64,000 nucleotides of DNA from CAWCUK01 sp963798775 (lineage in GTDB: Bacteria; Bacteroidota; Ignavibacteria; Ignavibacteriales; Ignavibacteriaceae). Both the position numbers and the translations under genes were made by a program. Under the pieces are notes generated by a model. That model saw only the letters and a program-made list of their open reading frames with translations, had not been told where the DNA came from and made no database searches. The DNA is taken from NCBI GenBank assembly GCA_963798775.1, contig CAWCUK010000003.1, positions 434,001-498,000 on the forward strand. The letters run 5' to 3'. Of this stretch, positions 9,057-18,964 are shown one piece after another; the stretch's first letter is position 1, and every line of letters begins with the position of its first letter.

Positions 9057-10118
9057 ATGTTAATTCTAAAAACTGTCTTTGCGGTAATTATTTTATTTTC
9101 ATGTTTATTTCCGCAGAATTTAAAACCTCAAATCGATTCAGTTCTTTCAGATTATAATAAAGAGGATTCTCCCGGTGCCGCTTTGATGATAATTCAAAAC
9201 GGTAAAATATTATATTCAAAAGGATACGGATTAGCAAATATAGAAGAAAAAATTCACGTTACAACTAAAACAGATTTTCGTCTCGCATCGGTTACTAAAG
9301 AATTTACAGCAACCGCGATAATGAAATTAGTAGAAGAAGGCAAGTTAAATTATAATGATAATCTTTTTGAGATTTTTCCCGGCTTTCCTGAATATGGGAA
9401 AGATATTACTGTAAAGAATTTACTAAATCATACTTCCGGTTTAATAGCTTATGAAGATCTGATTCCCGATTCCGCAACTGTACAAGTAAAAGATAAAGAC
9501 GTTTTAGCGATGATGATGAGTGTGGATTCAACTTATTTTGAGCCGGGAACTGAGTATAGATACAGCAATACGGGCTACGCTTTATTGGCAATGATTGTGG
9601 AGAAAAAATCCGGGAAAAGTTTTGCCGAATATTTAACAGAAAATATTTTCGATCCTCTTGAAATGAAAAGTTCTGTAGCTTACGAAAAAGGAATTTCTGA
9701 GGTTCCGAACAGAGCTTATGGTTATGAAAGAACAGACAGCGGCTGGACGAGAAAAGATCAAAGTTTAACAAGTGCGGTTTTGGGGGACGGAGGAATTTAT
9801 ACTTCAATTGAGGATATGTATAAATGGGATCAAAATTTATACAAAAGCAAAATTATTTCTCAAGCGTCTGTTGAAAATTCTTTTAAAAGAAACTTATTGA
9901 AAAACGGTGACAAGATTGATTACGGTTACGGCTGGCATTTGAAAACTTATAACGGCGATGAAATAGTTTATCACGGCGGAAGCACAGTTGGATTTAGAAA
10001 TGTTATCTATCGAATTCCTTCAAAAAAATTTACAATAATCATTTTAACAAATAGAGATGAAGGCGAACCGGAGAAATTAGCGGAACAAATAGTTGATTTT
10101 TATTTTCCTAAAAAATAG
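9057..10118 (+). CDS. Secreted serine hydrolase, beta-lactamase (class C/PBP) fold
   Basis: 353 residues from the chosen ATG, which follows AAGGGAG at 9046-9052; a TTG at 9027 is in frame but poorer. A signal peptide spans about residues 1-20. The catalytic motifs of the family are present: SxxK (SVTK), YxN (YSN) and a late HGGS. Members include peptidases and esterases, and true beta-lactam resistance is only one possibility. The next gene, 36 bp on, is a longer homologue, so the pair probably arose by duplication. Confidence 0.9.
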   Translation: MLILKTVFAVIILFSCLFPQNLKPQIDSVLSDYNKEDSPGAALMIIQNGKILYSKGYGLANIEEKIHVTTKTDFRLASVTKEFTATAIMKLVEEGKLNYNDNLFEIFPGFPEYGKDITVKNLLNHTSGLIAYEDLIPDSATVQVKDKDVLAMMMSVDSTYFEPGTEYRYSNTGYALLAMIVEKKSGKSFAEYLTENIFDPLEMKSSVAYEKGISEVPNRAYGYERTDSGWTRKDQSLTSAVLGDGGIYTSIEDMYKWDQNLYKSKIISQASVENSFKRNLLKNGDKIDYGYGWHLKTYNGDEIVYHGGSTVGFRNVIYRIPSKKFTIIILTNRDEGEPEKLAEQIVDFYFPKK

Positions 10119-10154
10119 GAAGAGAGTTTAATTAAATCAGAAAGGTTTAATATT

Positions 10155-11900
10155 ATGAAAAAATATTACGTCAGAATTTTAATCTTCATTTTTATTATTT
10201 CGTCCTCTCAAATATTTTCTCAGGAAAAAGTTGAAAAAATAGATCAGCTTATGAAAAAATATAACGAGCTGAGATATTTTAACGGTTCGGTTTTAGTAGC
10301 GGAAAATGGAAAAGTTATATATAAAAACGGATTGGGAATGGCTAATTTCGAGTGGAAGATTCCAAATACTCCAGACACTAAATTTCGTCTTGGTTCAATC
10401 TCTAAACAATTTACGGCAGCACTAATTATGCAGCTTGTTCAAGAAGGAAAATTAAATCTTCAAGATAAAATAAGCGATATTCTTCCATATTATTCCAAAC
10501 CGAACGGTGAGAAAATTTCCATTCATCAATTACTTACACATACCAGCGGAATTCCAAACTATACTGATTTACCGGATTTTGGAAATTATGCCCGCAATCC
10601 TTACACACCCGAAGAATTTATAAAAACTTTTGACGATAAAGATTTAATTTTTGAACCCGGAACAGAGTGGAGTTACAGTAATTCTGGCTATTTTGTTTTA
10701 GGCGCAATAATTGAACAGGTAACCGGGCAGCCGTATGAAAAAATTCTTCATGAAAAAATATTAAAGCCTCTATACATGAAAAGCAGCGGTTATGATAAAA
10801 CAGAAGAAATAATTCCAAAGCGAGCGAGCGGTTATGAAAAATTCGGCGCGGGGTACAGGAACACTAATTATATAGATATGTCACTTCCTTATTCTGCCGG
10901 CTCACTTTATTCAACCGTTGAGGATTTGTTTAAATGGGATCAAGCTCTTTATACCGATAAAATTTTAAGCGAAAAAAGTCTTCAATTAATCTTTACCGAA
11001 CATGCTGCAGCCTTAGGCGGTTATTATGGTTACGGCTGGGTAATTCTAAAATCTCCGGTTGATGAAGGCAAAGATAGTGTTACAATAATCCAGCACGGCG
11101 GAAGTATTAATGGTTTTAATTCAATTATCTCACGAAATGTTGATGAAAAAAATGTAATAATTTTGTTGAATAATACCGGCGCTGCTCCGCTTGGCGAGAT
11201 AACGGGAAAAATAAGAAATATACTGCATAACCGGCCTTACGAAATGCCGCAAAAATCTTTTTCCGATGTACTGGCTTTAAAAATTGATAATGATGGAGTT
11301 GATGCGGCCGATGAATTTTATAAAGAATATGCGGCGGATAAAAATAATCCAGCCATTTCTGAGCGGCTTTTAAATACATTGGGTTATTATTATCTGAACC
11401 AGAACGACATAGATAAAGCAGTTGAAGTTTTTAAAATAAATATTGAAGCGTTTCCGGAATCGTTTAATGTTTATGACAGCATGGGTGAGGCGTATTTAAA
11501 AAAAGGAGATAAAGAAAACGCGATTAAATTTTATAAAAAATCGTTGGAGTTAAATCCCCGAAATCAATCCGGAATTAATGCGTTACAGAAAATGGGTGTT
11601 GAAGTTGAAGAACCTAAACCGAAAGAAGTAGTAAATGTAGATCATGAAATCCTTAAAACCTACGAAGGTAAATATCAGATTGCGCCGGCTTTCTTTATCG
11701 AAATTACTACTAAAGAGAATGATATTTTTGCTCAAGCAACAGGCCAGCAGAAGTTTCAAATTTACCCGGAATCAGAAAGAGAATTTTTTCTTAAAGCGGT
11801 TGACGCTCAATTAACTTTTGAAAAAGATGAAAACGGAAAGGTAACAAAACTTATACTTCATCAAAATGGGAGAGATATGCCGGGCGAGAAGGTTCAATAA
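10155..11900 (+). CDS. Secreted beta-lactamase-fold serine hydrolase with TPR and DUF3471-like C-terminus
   Basis: 581 residues. A signal peptide (about 1-22) precedes a serine hydrolase domain to about residue 370 with SISK, YSN and HGGS motifs. Two tetratricopeptide repeats follow at about 400-480 (ending EAYLKKGDKENAIKFYKKSL) and then a C-terminal beta domain of about 85 residues resembling DUF3471. It is paralogous to the gene before it, which lacks the TPR and final domain. Both are probably transcribed together and end at a strong hairpin. The substrate is unknown; a periplasmic peptidase or esterase is most likely. Confidence 0.9.
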   Translation: MKKYYVRILIFIFIISSSQIFSQEKVEKIDQLMKKYNELRYFNGSVLVAENGKVIYKNGLGMANFEWKIPNTPDTKFRLGSISKQFTAALIMQLVQEGKLNLQDKISDILPYYSKPNGEKISIHQLLTHTSGIPNYTDLPDFGNYARNPYTPEEFIKTFDDKDLIFEPGTEWSYSNSGYFVLGAIIEQVTGQPYEKILHEKILKPLYMKSSGYDKTEEIIPKRASGYEKFGAGYRNTNYIDMSLPYSAGSLYSTVEDLFKWDQALYTDKILSEKSLQLIFTEHAAALGGYYGYGWVILKSPVDEGKDSVTIIQHGGSINGFNSIISRNVDEKNVIILLNNTGAAPLGEITGKIRNILHNRPYEMPQKSFSDVLALKIDNDGVDAADEFYKEYAADKNNPAISERLLNTLGYYYLNQNDIDKAVEVFKINIEAFPESFNVYDSMGEAYLKKGDKENAIKFYKKSLELNPRNQSGINALQKMGVEVEEPKPKEVVNVDHEILKTYEGKYQIAPAFFIEITTKENDIFAQATGQQKFQIYPESEREFFLKAVDAQLTFEKDENGKVTKLILHQNGRDMPGEKVQ

Positions 11901-11919
11901 AGATTAGAAATAGATAAGA

Positions 11920-11950
11920 AAATCCCGGCAAAATTTTACTGCCGGGATTT
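11920..11950. terminator. Bidirectional terminator hairpin between convergent genes
   Basis: A perfect 11-bp stem, AAATCCCGGCA (11920-11930) with TGCCGGGATTT (11940-11950), and a 9-base loop lie between the plus-strand hydrolase (stop 11900) and the minus-strand peptidase (stop 11957). T-rich stretches on both sides are modest. Confidence 0.75.
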
Positions 11951-11956
11951 CCAATT

Positions 11957-13738
11957 TTAAAGATTATTTAACCAAGCTCTTTTTAGCTGCAGCTGTTTAT
12001 TGTTCGGTGCAAAATTTAATGTGAAAATATGGCGTTTTGTATCCGGCATAAATTTACAAGTTACCTCAACATTTTTATCATTTCTTAAAACGGTAAATTT
12101 AACTGTATCGCCAATATTTTTTCCGCGAACATACTTGCCGAAAATTTGATTCGCGTTATATAAATCAACATCTGAATTTTCAATTTTTTCAATAATATCA
12201 CCGGGATAAAGTACACCGGTATTTACAGAACCATCATTAAGAGAAGTGACAATTAATTTTTTCCCTTTTACACCTATATTCATTCCCAAAGTCGGATGAG
12301 AAGAATCTGGACCTCCGTTTTCTAAATAATTAATCCCGATTTTATCATAATATTCTTTGATCGGCAGCGGTTCGGTTCCTTTAATGTATTTATCAAAAAA
12401 ATCTTTAATTTGCGGATATGTAAGTTTAACAAAATCATCAAAAAAAGTTTGTTCATTAAAAGATTTTTTCGGCCCGTATTTTTTTGCCAATTCATTTATT
12501 ACTTCTCTAAGCCCTTTTTTGCCGTTGGATAATTCTAACAATTTAATATCAAGCAGTCCTGAAACAATAGCACCTTTGTTATAAATATTACCGTATTGTA
12601 CTTGTAAATCGGTGGCACGCACGCCAAGAGTAGTTAAAGGAATAGTTTGATCGTAATGATCGTTAATATTAAGTTTTGTTTTTAATATATTTAAATATTC
12701 CGTTAAAGAAATTTGTTTATCTCGCAATAATAAAATATTTGCCGCCCATTCTGTTGTTCCTTCATAAAGCCAGAGATGTTGACTCATAACCGGCTGAGCG
12801 TAATTAAAATGATCGACTAATTCACTATGAATATTTAACGGAGTTAAAATATGGAAAAACTCATGCGCTACTGTCGTTTTCAAACTTTCTTCAAATTTTG
12901 GAGATAAAGGTTCTTCTTTGGTAATATATTCTGAACTGTATGAATGTTCCCACGCGCCGTTGCTTACATCTCCAAAATTGAAAAGAAATGTATAATGATC
13001 AACAGGTAAACCATTCATGAATTTGTCTTCTGCTTGTAAAATATTTTTCAGCATGTTCAACATATCTGTTGATTTTATCAATCCTGTTTTTGAATAAGTA
13101 TATATATCAATATTAGTATTAGAAATTTTTGTTGAAGCTTTGGTCATATATCCAAGCATAATAGGAGAATCTACAATCTGGTCAAATGATTCGGCATAAT
13201 AATAGCCGTCATCTTTTAAAGGAAGTGCCGTTCCCGCAAGCCATTCATGGGGATATTCAACTTTTACTTTTATTGGCGCAGACTGCATTCCTTCAAAATA
13301 TCCGAAAACACATTGTCCGTTAATTATAACAGTACTGTCTTCAATATCGCTTCCGCACATCAAATAAATCCTATTGCTGTCAACTTCCGCGTCCCAAGTA
13401 TCTTCAGCTTTATATTCAATTTTTTTCACTTTTACGGGATCAGAAATTGTCCATTGATTCAAAGATGAATGTTCGGAGGGAATTTCATTACCTTGTTCAT
13501 CGTAAGCATGGAATTCAGTTATAAATCTACCAATATCCATTCTTTGGTAAGCTCCCGGAGCGGTTGAAGCGAATTGGTAAATTTTATTTTGTTCCGATAA
13601 TTTTTCCGGGTAAAGCGTCACCTTAAAAAGATCATCACTTCTGTTTTGCACATCTACAATAAATCTTTGTTGAGCTTTAATTGTGTATGATGAAAGAAGC
13701 AGTAACAGCGTGAACATATAGAATAAATTCTTTTTCAT
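11957..13738 (-). CDS. Secreted M61 family (glycyl aminopeptidase-like) metallopeptidase with PDZ domain
   Basis: 593 residues with a signal peptide (about 1-22). The zinc site is HEFFH in VAHEFFHILTP, with a downstream glutamate in LYEGTTEW, the layout of M61 peptidases. The N-terminal half is the beta-rich M61 domain, and a PDZ-like domain lies at about 490-570 (SVNTGVLYPGDIIEKI). It should act in the periplasm or outside, on peptides with small N-terminal residues. It is a single gene bounded by a terminator, and no T9SS tail is seen. Confidence 0.92.
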   Translation of the reverse strand: MKKNLFYMFTLLLLLSSYTIKAQQRFIVDVQNRSDDLFKVTLYPEKLSEQNKIYQFASTAPGAYQRMDIGRFITEFHAYDEQGNEIPSEHSSLNQWTISDPVKVKKIEYKAEDTWDAEVDSNRIYLMCGSDIEDSTVIINGQCVFGYFEGMQSAPIKVKVEYPHEWLAGTALPLKDDGYYYAESFDQIVDSPIMLGYMTKASTKISNTNIDIYTYSKTGLIKSTDMLNMLKNILQAEDKFMNGLPVDHYTFLFNFGDVSNGAWEHSYSSEYITKEEPLSPKFEESLKTTVAHEFFHILTPLNIHSELVDHFNYAQPVMSQHLWLYEGTTEWAANILLLRDKQISLTEYLNILKTKLNINDHYDQTIPLTTLGVRATDLQVQYGNIYNKGAIVSGLLDIKLLELSNGKKGLREVINELAKKYGPKKSFNEQTFFDDFVKLTYPQIKDFFDKYIKGTEPLPIKEYYDKIGINYLENGGPDSSHPTLGMNIGVKGKKLIVTSLNDGSVNTGVLYPGDIIEKIENSDVDLYNANQIFGKYVRGKNIGDTVKFTVLRNDKNVEVTCKFMPDTKRHIFTLNFAPNNKQLQLKRAWLNNL

Positions 13739-13939
13739 AGTTTTCCTTCAAATTTTATTGGGTAAGAGCAAAATATTGAGAAACTTGTAAAAATTAATTC
13801 CGTATTTGATGAATGAATGATATCCATGATGAATGGAGAATAGACAATAAGCATTTCCTATTCTTTTAATTTGCACTTTAACCGAGAATAATATTTTGTA
13901 AATTTGAAATTCTATTTTTCAATAAACTTTCAGAAAACG

Positions 13940-15163
13940 ATGAAGAAATTTGAAATCCCTCAGTTTTATCGAAGTTCAATAATTTCAAAAATAAAAGAAG
14001 CCAGAAAAATAAATGATCCGCGAAAAAAAGATTATACTCCCACTGTACTTGATTTCGGGCCGGTAAGATTTTTAATAGCCCGGCATTTTGGATTTTGTTA
14101 CGGTGTAGAAAACGCGATTGAAATTTCATATAAAATAGTTGAAGAAAATCCGGATAAAAGAATTTTTCTATTAAGTGAAATGATTCATAATCCGGGAGTG
14201 AATTCCGATTTGAAAAGTAAAGGAGTTCAATTTTTAATGGATACTTCGGGAAATCAAATTATCGATTGGGATATTCTGGTTCCTGATGATATTGTTATAA
14301 TTCCTGCTTTCGGAACCACGCTTGAAATTCAAACTAAACTTAAAGAATTGGGAATTGACACATATAAATATAATACTACTTGTCCCTTTGTTGAAAAAGT
14401 CTGGAATCGATCGGACCAACTTGGCAGCCAAAATTATACAATAATTATTCATGGAAAGGCTCTTCACGAAGAAACACGAGCTACTTTTTCGCATAGTTCC
14501 GTCAACGCACCTTCGCTTATAGTGCGCGGCATTGAGGAAACAAAATTTCTGTCTTCCTACATTTTGGGCGAGAAAACCACAACAGAATTTCTTAAATATT
14601 TTAACGGGAAATTTTCTAAAGATTTCGATCCGGAAAAGGATTTGGAAAAAATAGGAGTAGTAAATCAAACTACAATGCTTGCTACTGAAACACAATCAAT
14701 AGCTGATTATTTGAAAAATACGATGATTAAAAAATATGGCGAAACCGAATTAAAGAAACATTTTGCCGATACGCGTGATACACTTTGTTATGCGACTAAT
14801 GATAATCAAGAAGCCACATACGGATTGTTAAAGGAAAATGCTGATTTAGCCATTGTTGTAGGTGGTTACAACAGCAGTAATACCAGCCATATTGTTGAAC
14901 TCTGCGAAGAAAAATTAAAGACTTATTTTATCTCCGGTCCTGAGAAAATAATTTCTAAAGATAAAATCAATCATTTTAATTTTCATAATCAAACAGAAAT
15001 AATTTCAAAAGATTATCTTCCTGCCAAAGAAAATATTGATATAATATTAACAAGCGGAGCGTCTTGTCCTGATGCTGTGGTGGATGAAGTTCTTCAAAAA
15101 ATTGTTTCTTTTTTTGATGACGCAAAAACTGTAGAAAAAGTTATATCAGAAGTTATTTCTTAA
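13940..15163 (+). CDS. ispH: 4-hydroxy-3-methylbut-2-enyl diphosphate reductase
   Basis: 407 residues, the long form of IspH/LytB. It carries out the last step of the MEP pathway, making IPP and DMAPP with a 4Fe-4S cluster. The three cluster cysteines are in GFCYGV (Cys53), TTCPFVEKV and SGASCPDAVV. A TTG at 13904 is in frame, but the ATG at 13940 gives a conventional N-terminus. It stands alone with a 200-bp upstream gap. Confidence 0.96.
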   Translation: MKKFEIPQFYRSSIISKIKEARKINDPRKKDYTPTVLDFGPVRFLIARHFGFCYGVENAIEISYKIVEENPDKRIFLLSEMIHNPGVNSDLKSKGVQFLMDTSGNQIIDWDILVPDDIVIIPAFGTTLEIQTKLKELGIDTYKYNTTCPFVEKVWNRSDQLGSQNYTIIIHGKALHEETRATFSHSSVNAPSLIVRGIEETKFLSSYILGEKTTTEFLKYFNGKFSKDFDPEKDLEKIGVVNQTTMLATETQSIADYLKNTMIKKYGETELKKHFADTRDTLCYATNDNQEATYGLLKENADLAIVVGGYNSSNTSHIVELCEEKLKTYFISGPEKIISKDKINHFNFHNQTEIISKDYLPAKENIDIILTSGASCPDAVVDEVLQKIVSFFDDAKTVEKVISEVIS

Positions 15164-15221
15164 ATTAAAAAATATTTTTTATAAGTAAGAATAAGAATTT
15201 TTAAAAGAAAGATTTTATTTA

Positions 15222-15286
15222 ATTTGAGGAACTTATTATCGAAATTTAAAGAGATAAGACAAAAACTGAAATTAAGTTCCTCAAAT
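15222..15286. repeat. 14-bp perfect inverted repeat with 37-base loop
   Basis: ATTTGAGGAACTTA at 15222-15235 is repeated as its exact complement at 15273-15286, followed on the plus strand by AAAATTTTATTT. It lies between the convergent ispH and glycosidase-like genes. The place suggests a terminator, but the loop is long, so another structured RNA or DNA element is possible. Confidence 0.6.
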
Positions 15287-15319
15287 AAAATTTTATTTAT
15301 TAACGAAAAAGAGAATACT

Positions 15320-16609
15320 TTATTCTTTCAGCGCATCTTTTAGAATATCCCACCAGTCATATTTAATTACTTGAACAATATCAAAAACCATTAAACTGTT
15401 GGTTTTCTTTTCAACCATTTTTATAGCTTTTTTAAATTGATCCGGATGATCCATATACTGCTGCACATATAATCCGCCGATAATAGGAACCGCGTTCATA
15501 ACAACACTATCGGCAATTTCCGCGGAACCTTCTACCGAATACCAATATTCTTTTCCTTTTCCCATCCCCGCTTCATTGCGGCGGATATTTTCTTCGTTCA
15601 GTTTTTTTACCTCTTCTTTTGTAACCTCATAAAAATAATTTCCTGTTGAAAGAACATCTAAAAGTTCTGCGTAGCCATAATTTTTATATTCCGGCGTTGC
15701 CCACTTATACTGTTTGGAAGGATCGTAATTTTTACTTGCCCAATTAACTCCAACTTCATAATAAACTGGATACCACGCACCTACATAGTCTCCGAATTCA
15801 ATTTTAGGATTAATATCTTTTATAACTTTTCTTGCATCTTTAAAAAAATTATAAATTACCGAAACTCGCCACTCGAGCCATTTCTTATAATATTTACCTT
15901 CTTCACGATAACTTTTTCCGCTGCTGTTTTTTTTCCATTCATAAATATCTTGCGGAAAATTATCTACCGGTTTGCCTAAATATTTTTCAAATAAATTTTT
16001 CGAACTTTCACTGAAATCAGCTTCTATTCCGTCGTAACGAACGCGGTCTAATATCACTCCGTTAATTTTAGGATATTTTTGTATTAGATCTTTTAGAACA
16101 GAAAGTTCATAATTCTGAATTTCTTTTAAATTAGGATTAAGCATAGCGGAATATTTATGCTTCAGTTTTGTAATCGGCACCAACCCGGAATCGGTGTAGT
16201 TTACCGTCTGCCACTGCGGTTTATCTTCATAAACAATTCCTCTGTCAAAATAATTATGACCACCTGAAAAAATATTTATTGAAGCATAAATTTTCAGATT
16301 TCTTTTATGTGCTTCTGTTATAAAAATTTGTAAAAAATCAAAATTCTGTGGACGTTTAAAACCATTCCACTCCTTCATCATGGGCGCTATATCTGTTTTG
16401 AATAAAACTTCGCCGGTAATTGGTTTTACATCTACAACAACATCAGTAAAACCTGTTTCTTTAGCTTTATCCAAAAAATATTTTATTGAATCAGGATAAC
16501 TTAATCTTTCGAAATTCGCGGTTGCATCAAACCAGAGAAGTTTTGGTTTATTTGAAGGAAAAATAAAAATAGCAAAAAATAAGAAAAGCAAAAGTAGTTT
16601 TGATTTCAT
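15320..16609 (-). CDS. Secreted glycosidase-like protein (GHL10/alpha-amylase-like family)
   Basis: 429 residues with a hydrophobic signal peptide (about 1-18). From PKLLWFDATANFERL on it resembles the 'family 10 glycosyl-hydrolase-like' TIM-barrel proteins: DVVVDVKPITGEVLF and NGVILDRVRYDG are typical barrel strands ending in acidic residues. Members act outside the cytoplasm on undefined glycans. It is a single gene that points the same way as the NHL gene upstream, 122 bp away. The substrate is unknown. Confidence 0.75.
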   Translation of the reverse strand: MKSKLLLLFLFFAIFIFPSNKPKLLWFDATANFERLSYPDSIKYFLDKAKETGFTDVVVDVKPITGEVLFKTDIAPMMKEWNGFKRPQNFDFLQIFITEAHKRNLKIYASINIFSGGHNYFDRGIVYEDKPQWQTVNYTDSGLVPITKLKHKYSAMLNPNLKEIQNYELSVLKDLIQKYPKINGVILDRVRYDGIEADFSESSKNLFEKYLGKPVDNFPQDIYEWKKNSSGKSYREEGKYYKKWLEWRVSVIYNFFKDARKVIKDINPKIEFGDYVGAWYPVYYEVGVNWASKNYDPSKQYKWATPEYKNYGYAELLDVLSTGNYFYEVTKEEVKKLNEENIRRNEAGMGKGKEYWYSVEGSAEIADSVVMNAVPIIGGLYVQQYMDHPDQFKKAIKMVEKKTNSLMVFDIVQVIKYDWWDILKDALKE

Positions 16610-16731
16610 TTAATTTCCCGTATTTATTGTTAAATGAATAGCTTAAAATAAATAATCTACTTTATACATAAAAACAATTAAAGCGGTAAATATTGCAGTT
16701 CACATGAATAAGAAATTTTTCTTCCTTAAAA

Positions 16732-18687
16732 TTATTTAACTGAATAATTTAATTCCATTTCTTTTTTATTAACGGATTTATCGGATGAAAATTCAAAAAG
16801 CACATCATCAATTCTGCATAATCCTTCATTTCCTTCTTTACAGAAATAAACAACCATCTCAGCAAATAATTTTGGGATATTATTAAGATCGTCCAATTTA
16901 ATTTCCATATTATTTGAAGTGATATCTTTAGTGAAATTTATAGAACCGTTTTCCGTGAAAAATTTTATTTGACTTTGAGCAAGCGGATTTATTTTATGTC
17001 CTTCCGGCAATTTGAGATGAAGCTTAATCTCTTTAAGAAAAGACAAATTAATGTTGTCAATTTTTTCCGTTTTACCGTCGAACCTATCTTTGCTAAATGT
17101 AGATTTCGGCTGAAGTTTTTCCATTCCTTTTAATTTTAAAGTTGAAACTTCACCTGACATAATATCAATAACTCTTATTAAATCATTATTTGTATCAGCA
17201 ACATATAATTTTCCATAAGCATGAGCTATTCCTCCCGGTTCATCAAAAGTGCAATTATTTAAATTACCGTCTTCCTTTCCTTCATCACCGGTTCCGGCAA
17301 AGGTTTTGCTAATTCTTCTTACCGGATCAATAATTTTAATTTTATTATTATAAGTATCAGCTAAAAAAATTTGAGTATTAGTATAAACAATTCCTAAAGG
17401 ATGCTGAAATCTTGCGTCTTCCGCGTCTCCGTCAATATCGCCGAAATCAAAAAGCCCGTGCCCGATAATTGTTTTAACTTTCCCGTCGGGATTAATATCG
17501 GCGCTTCTAACGGCGCTAACTTCACTGTCGGCAAAGTATAATTTTTTACCGTTTGTTGTTATTCCGCTTGGCTGCGCGAGTGAAGCGGATGCCAAATTTC
17601 CGTCTTCAATATTTTCTCTTCCGGTACCGGCATGAATTCTAATATTATTATTATCTAAATTTACTGCCCAAATTTGATGAGTGCCCGCCATAGCAATAAA
17701 AAGCTGATTTCCTGTTATAGTTAAATCCCAAGGAGAATTAAGAGCATTTTCTTTCGCGTCTCCGCTTGGATATCTATTTGCCGCGCGTTCTCCGTTTCCG
17801 GCGATTGTTTCAACAGTTTTATTTTTTAAATCAGCTTTTCTAATTAAATTATTTTCAGTGTCGGCCACATATAAAAAATTATCTATTACCGCGGTTCCTT
17901 GCGGATGATAAAATTCGGCTTCATTAAAAGATCCGTCTCTTTTCCCTTTTTTTCCCGAGCCAATTTTTTCTACGATATTTCCTTTAAGATCTGTTACTAT
18001 TATTCTATTATGATTTGAATCGGTAATAAATAAACGATTTGATTTTTCATCGGCTGTTACCTTACCGGGAAAGCTTAGTAAAGTTTTAGGCTCTTTGTCG
18101 TTTTCTAAAGCAAATTGCATTTGCGTTGTATTTAATTTGCCATCATATTTACTAATTATTTCTTTTATAGATTCATTAAAAGGTTCATATACATTTTCAC
18201 CTGATCTTTTTGCTACAATATTTCCGTCAGGGTCAATTAAAACTACAGTCGGCCAAGCATGAACATCATATTCTTTCCAAATAGCAAAGTTTTTATCATT
18301 TACAACCGGATGTTCAATTCCGTATCTTAAAATTGCTTCACGAATATTATTGGTTCCTTGTTCGGTAAGAAATTTAGCAGAATGAACACCTATAACAATA
18401 AGTTTATCCTTATATTTTTCTTCCAGTTTTCTTAAATCGGGAATAATATGCATACAGTTGATGCAGCAGTATGTCCAGAAATCCAGTAAAACAATTTTCC
18501 CTTTAAGTTCCGAAAGTTTAAGAGGATTATCAGTGTTCAGCCATTCAAGTCCGGGTGGGAATTCCGGCGCGTTTCCTTTTTCTAAAACAGACATTTTATT
18601 CTCTTCGTTTAGATAAGTATTATTAAGAGTAAAAGCCGCAAATACAACGGTACAAGCAGCTAACATAAAAAATATTATTCTTTTCAT
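16732..18687 (-). CDS. Exported thioredoxin-like / NHL-repeat protein (NHLRC2-like)
   Basis: 651 residues: a signal anchor or peptide (1-20), a TlpA/thioredoxin-like domain (about 35-180), a six-bladed NHL propeller (about 190-520) and a short beta domain. The redox motif reads CCINC in DFWTYCCINCMH, the form seen in NHLRC2 proteins, rather than plain CxxC. Repeats such as ADTENNLIR, ADSEVSAVR and ADTYNNKIK mark the propeller blades. A periplasmic redox or scaffold role is likely. No redox partner gene is adjacent. Confidence 0.9.
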   Translation of the reverse strand: MKRIIFFMLAACTVVFAAFTLNNTYLNEENKMSVLEKGNAPEFPPGLEWLNTDNPLKLSELKGKIVLLDFWTYCCINCMHIIPDLRKLEEKYKDKLIVIGVHSAKFLTEQGTNNIREAILRYGIEHPVVNDKNFAIWKEYDVHAWPTVVLIDPDGNIVAKRSGENVYEPFNESIKEIISKYDGKLNTTQMQFALENDKEPKTLLSFPGKVTADEKSNRLFITDSNHNRIIVTDLKGNIVEKIGSGKKGKRDGSFNEAEFYHPQGTAVIDNFLYVADTENNLIRKADLKNKTVETIAGNGERAANRYPSGDAKENALNSPWDLTITGNQLFIAMAGTHQIWAVNLDNNNIRIHAGTGRENIEDGNLASASLAQPSGITTNGKKLYFADSEVSAVRSADINPDGKVKTIIGHGLFDFGDIDGDAEDARFQHPLGIVYTNTQIFLADTYNNKIKIIDPVRRISKTFAGTGDEGKEDGNLNNCTFDEPGGIAHAYGKLYVADTNNDLIRVIDIMSGEVSTLKLKGMEKLQPKSTFSKDRFDGKTEKIDNINLSFLKEIKLHLKLPEGHKINPLAQSQIKFFTENGSINFTKDITSNNMEIKLDDLNNIPKLFAEMVVYFCKEGNEGLCRIDDVLFEFSSDKSVNKKEMELNYSVK

Positions 18688-18910
18688 AACATCTTACTTT
18701 TTAATGTAACAATATTCGAGATATTCTACTTTGCCAATAGACAAAAACTTAATTAGTTTCAAATAAACTTGATAAAAGAATATCATGAAGATATCACAGT
18801 TTAATAATTTTTTTATAAACAATTAATCGATTAATCTTTTACTGCATTTAAATAAAAAATTATACTATTTTGTTAACCAGATAATAGTGAGCTTGGAGAA
18901 TATTAAGTAA

Positions 18911-18942
18911 TTTGTAATTCTTTACCCTAATAACTAATTTTG
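18911..18942 (+). promoter_or_regulatory. Bacteroidota-type promoter (TTTG-N20-TAATTTTG)
   Basis: TTTG at 18911-18914 and TAATTTTG at 18935-18942 match the TTG / TAnnTTTG consensus with a 20-bp spacer. Transcription would begin near 18949, which leaves a short leader holding GAGGAA and favours the ATG at 18965 over the one at 18953. Confidence 0.6.
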
Positions 18943-18964
18943 TTAATTAAACATGAGGAAACTT

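Noticed and set aside
9057..11900. Beta-lactam resistance island
   Set aside because: The motifs fit the broad serine hydrolase family; base composition matches the surroundings and no mobile element is present.
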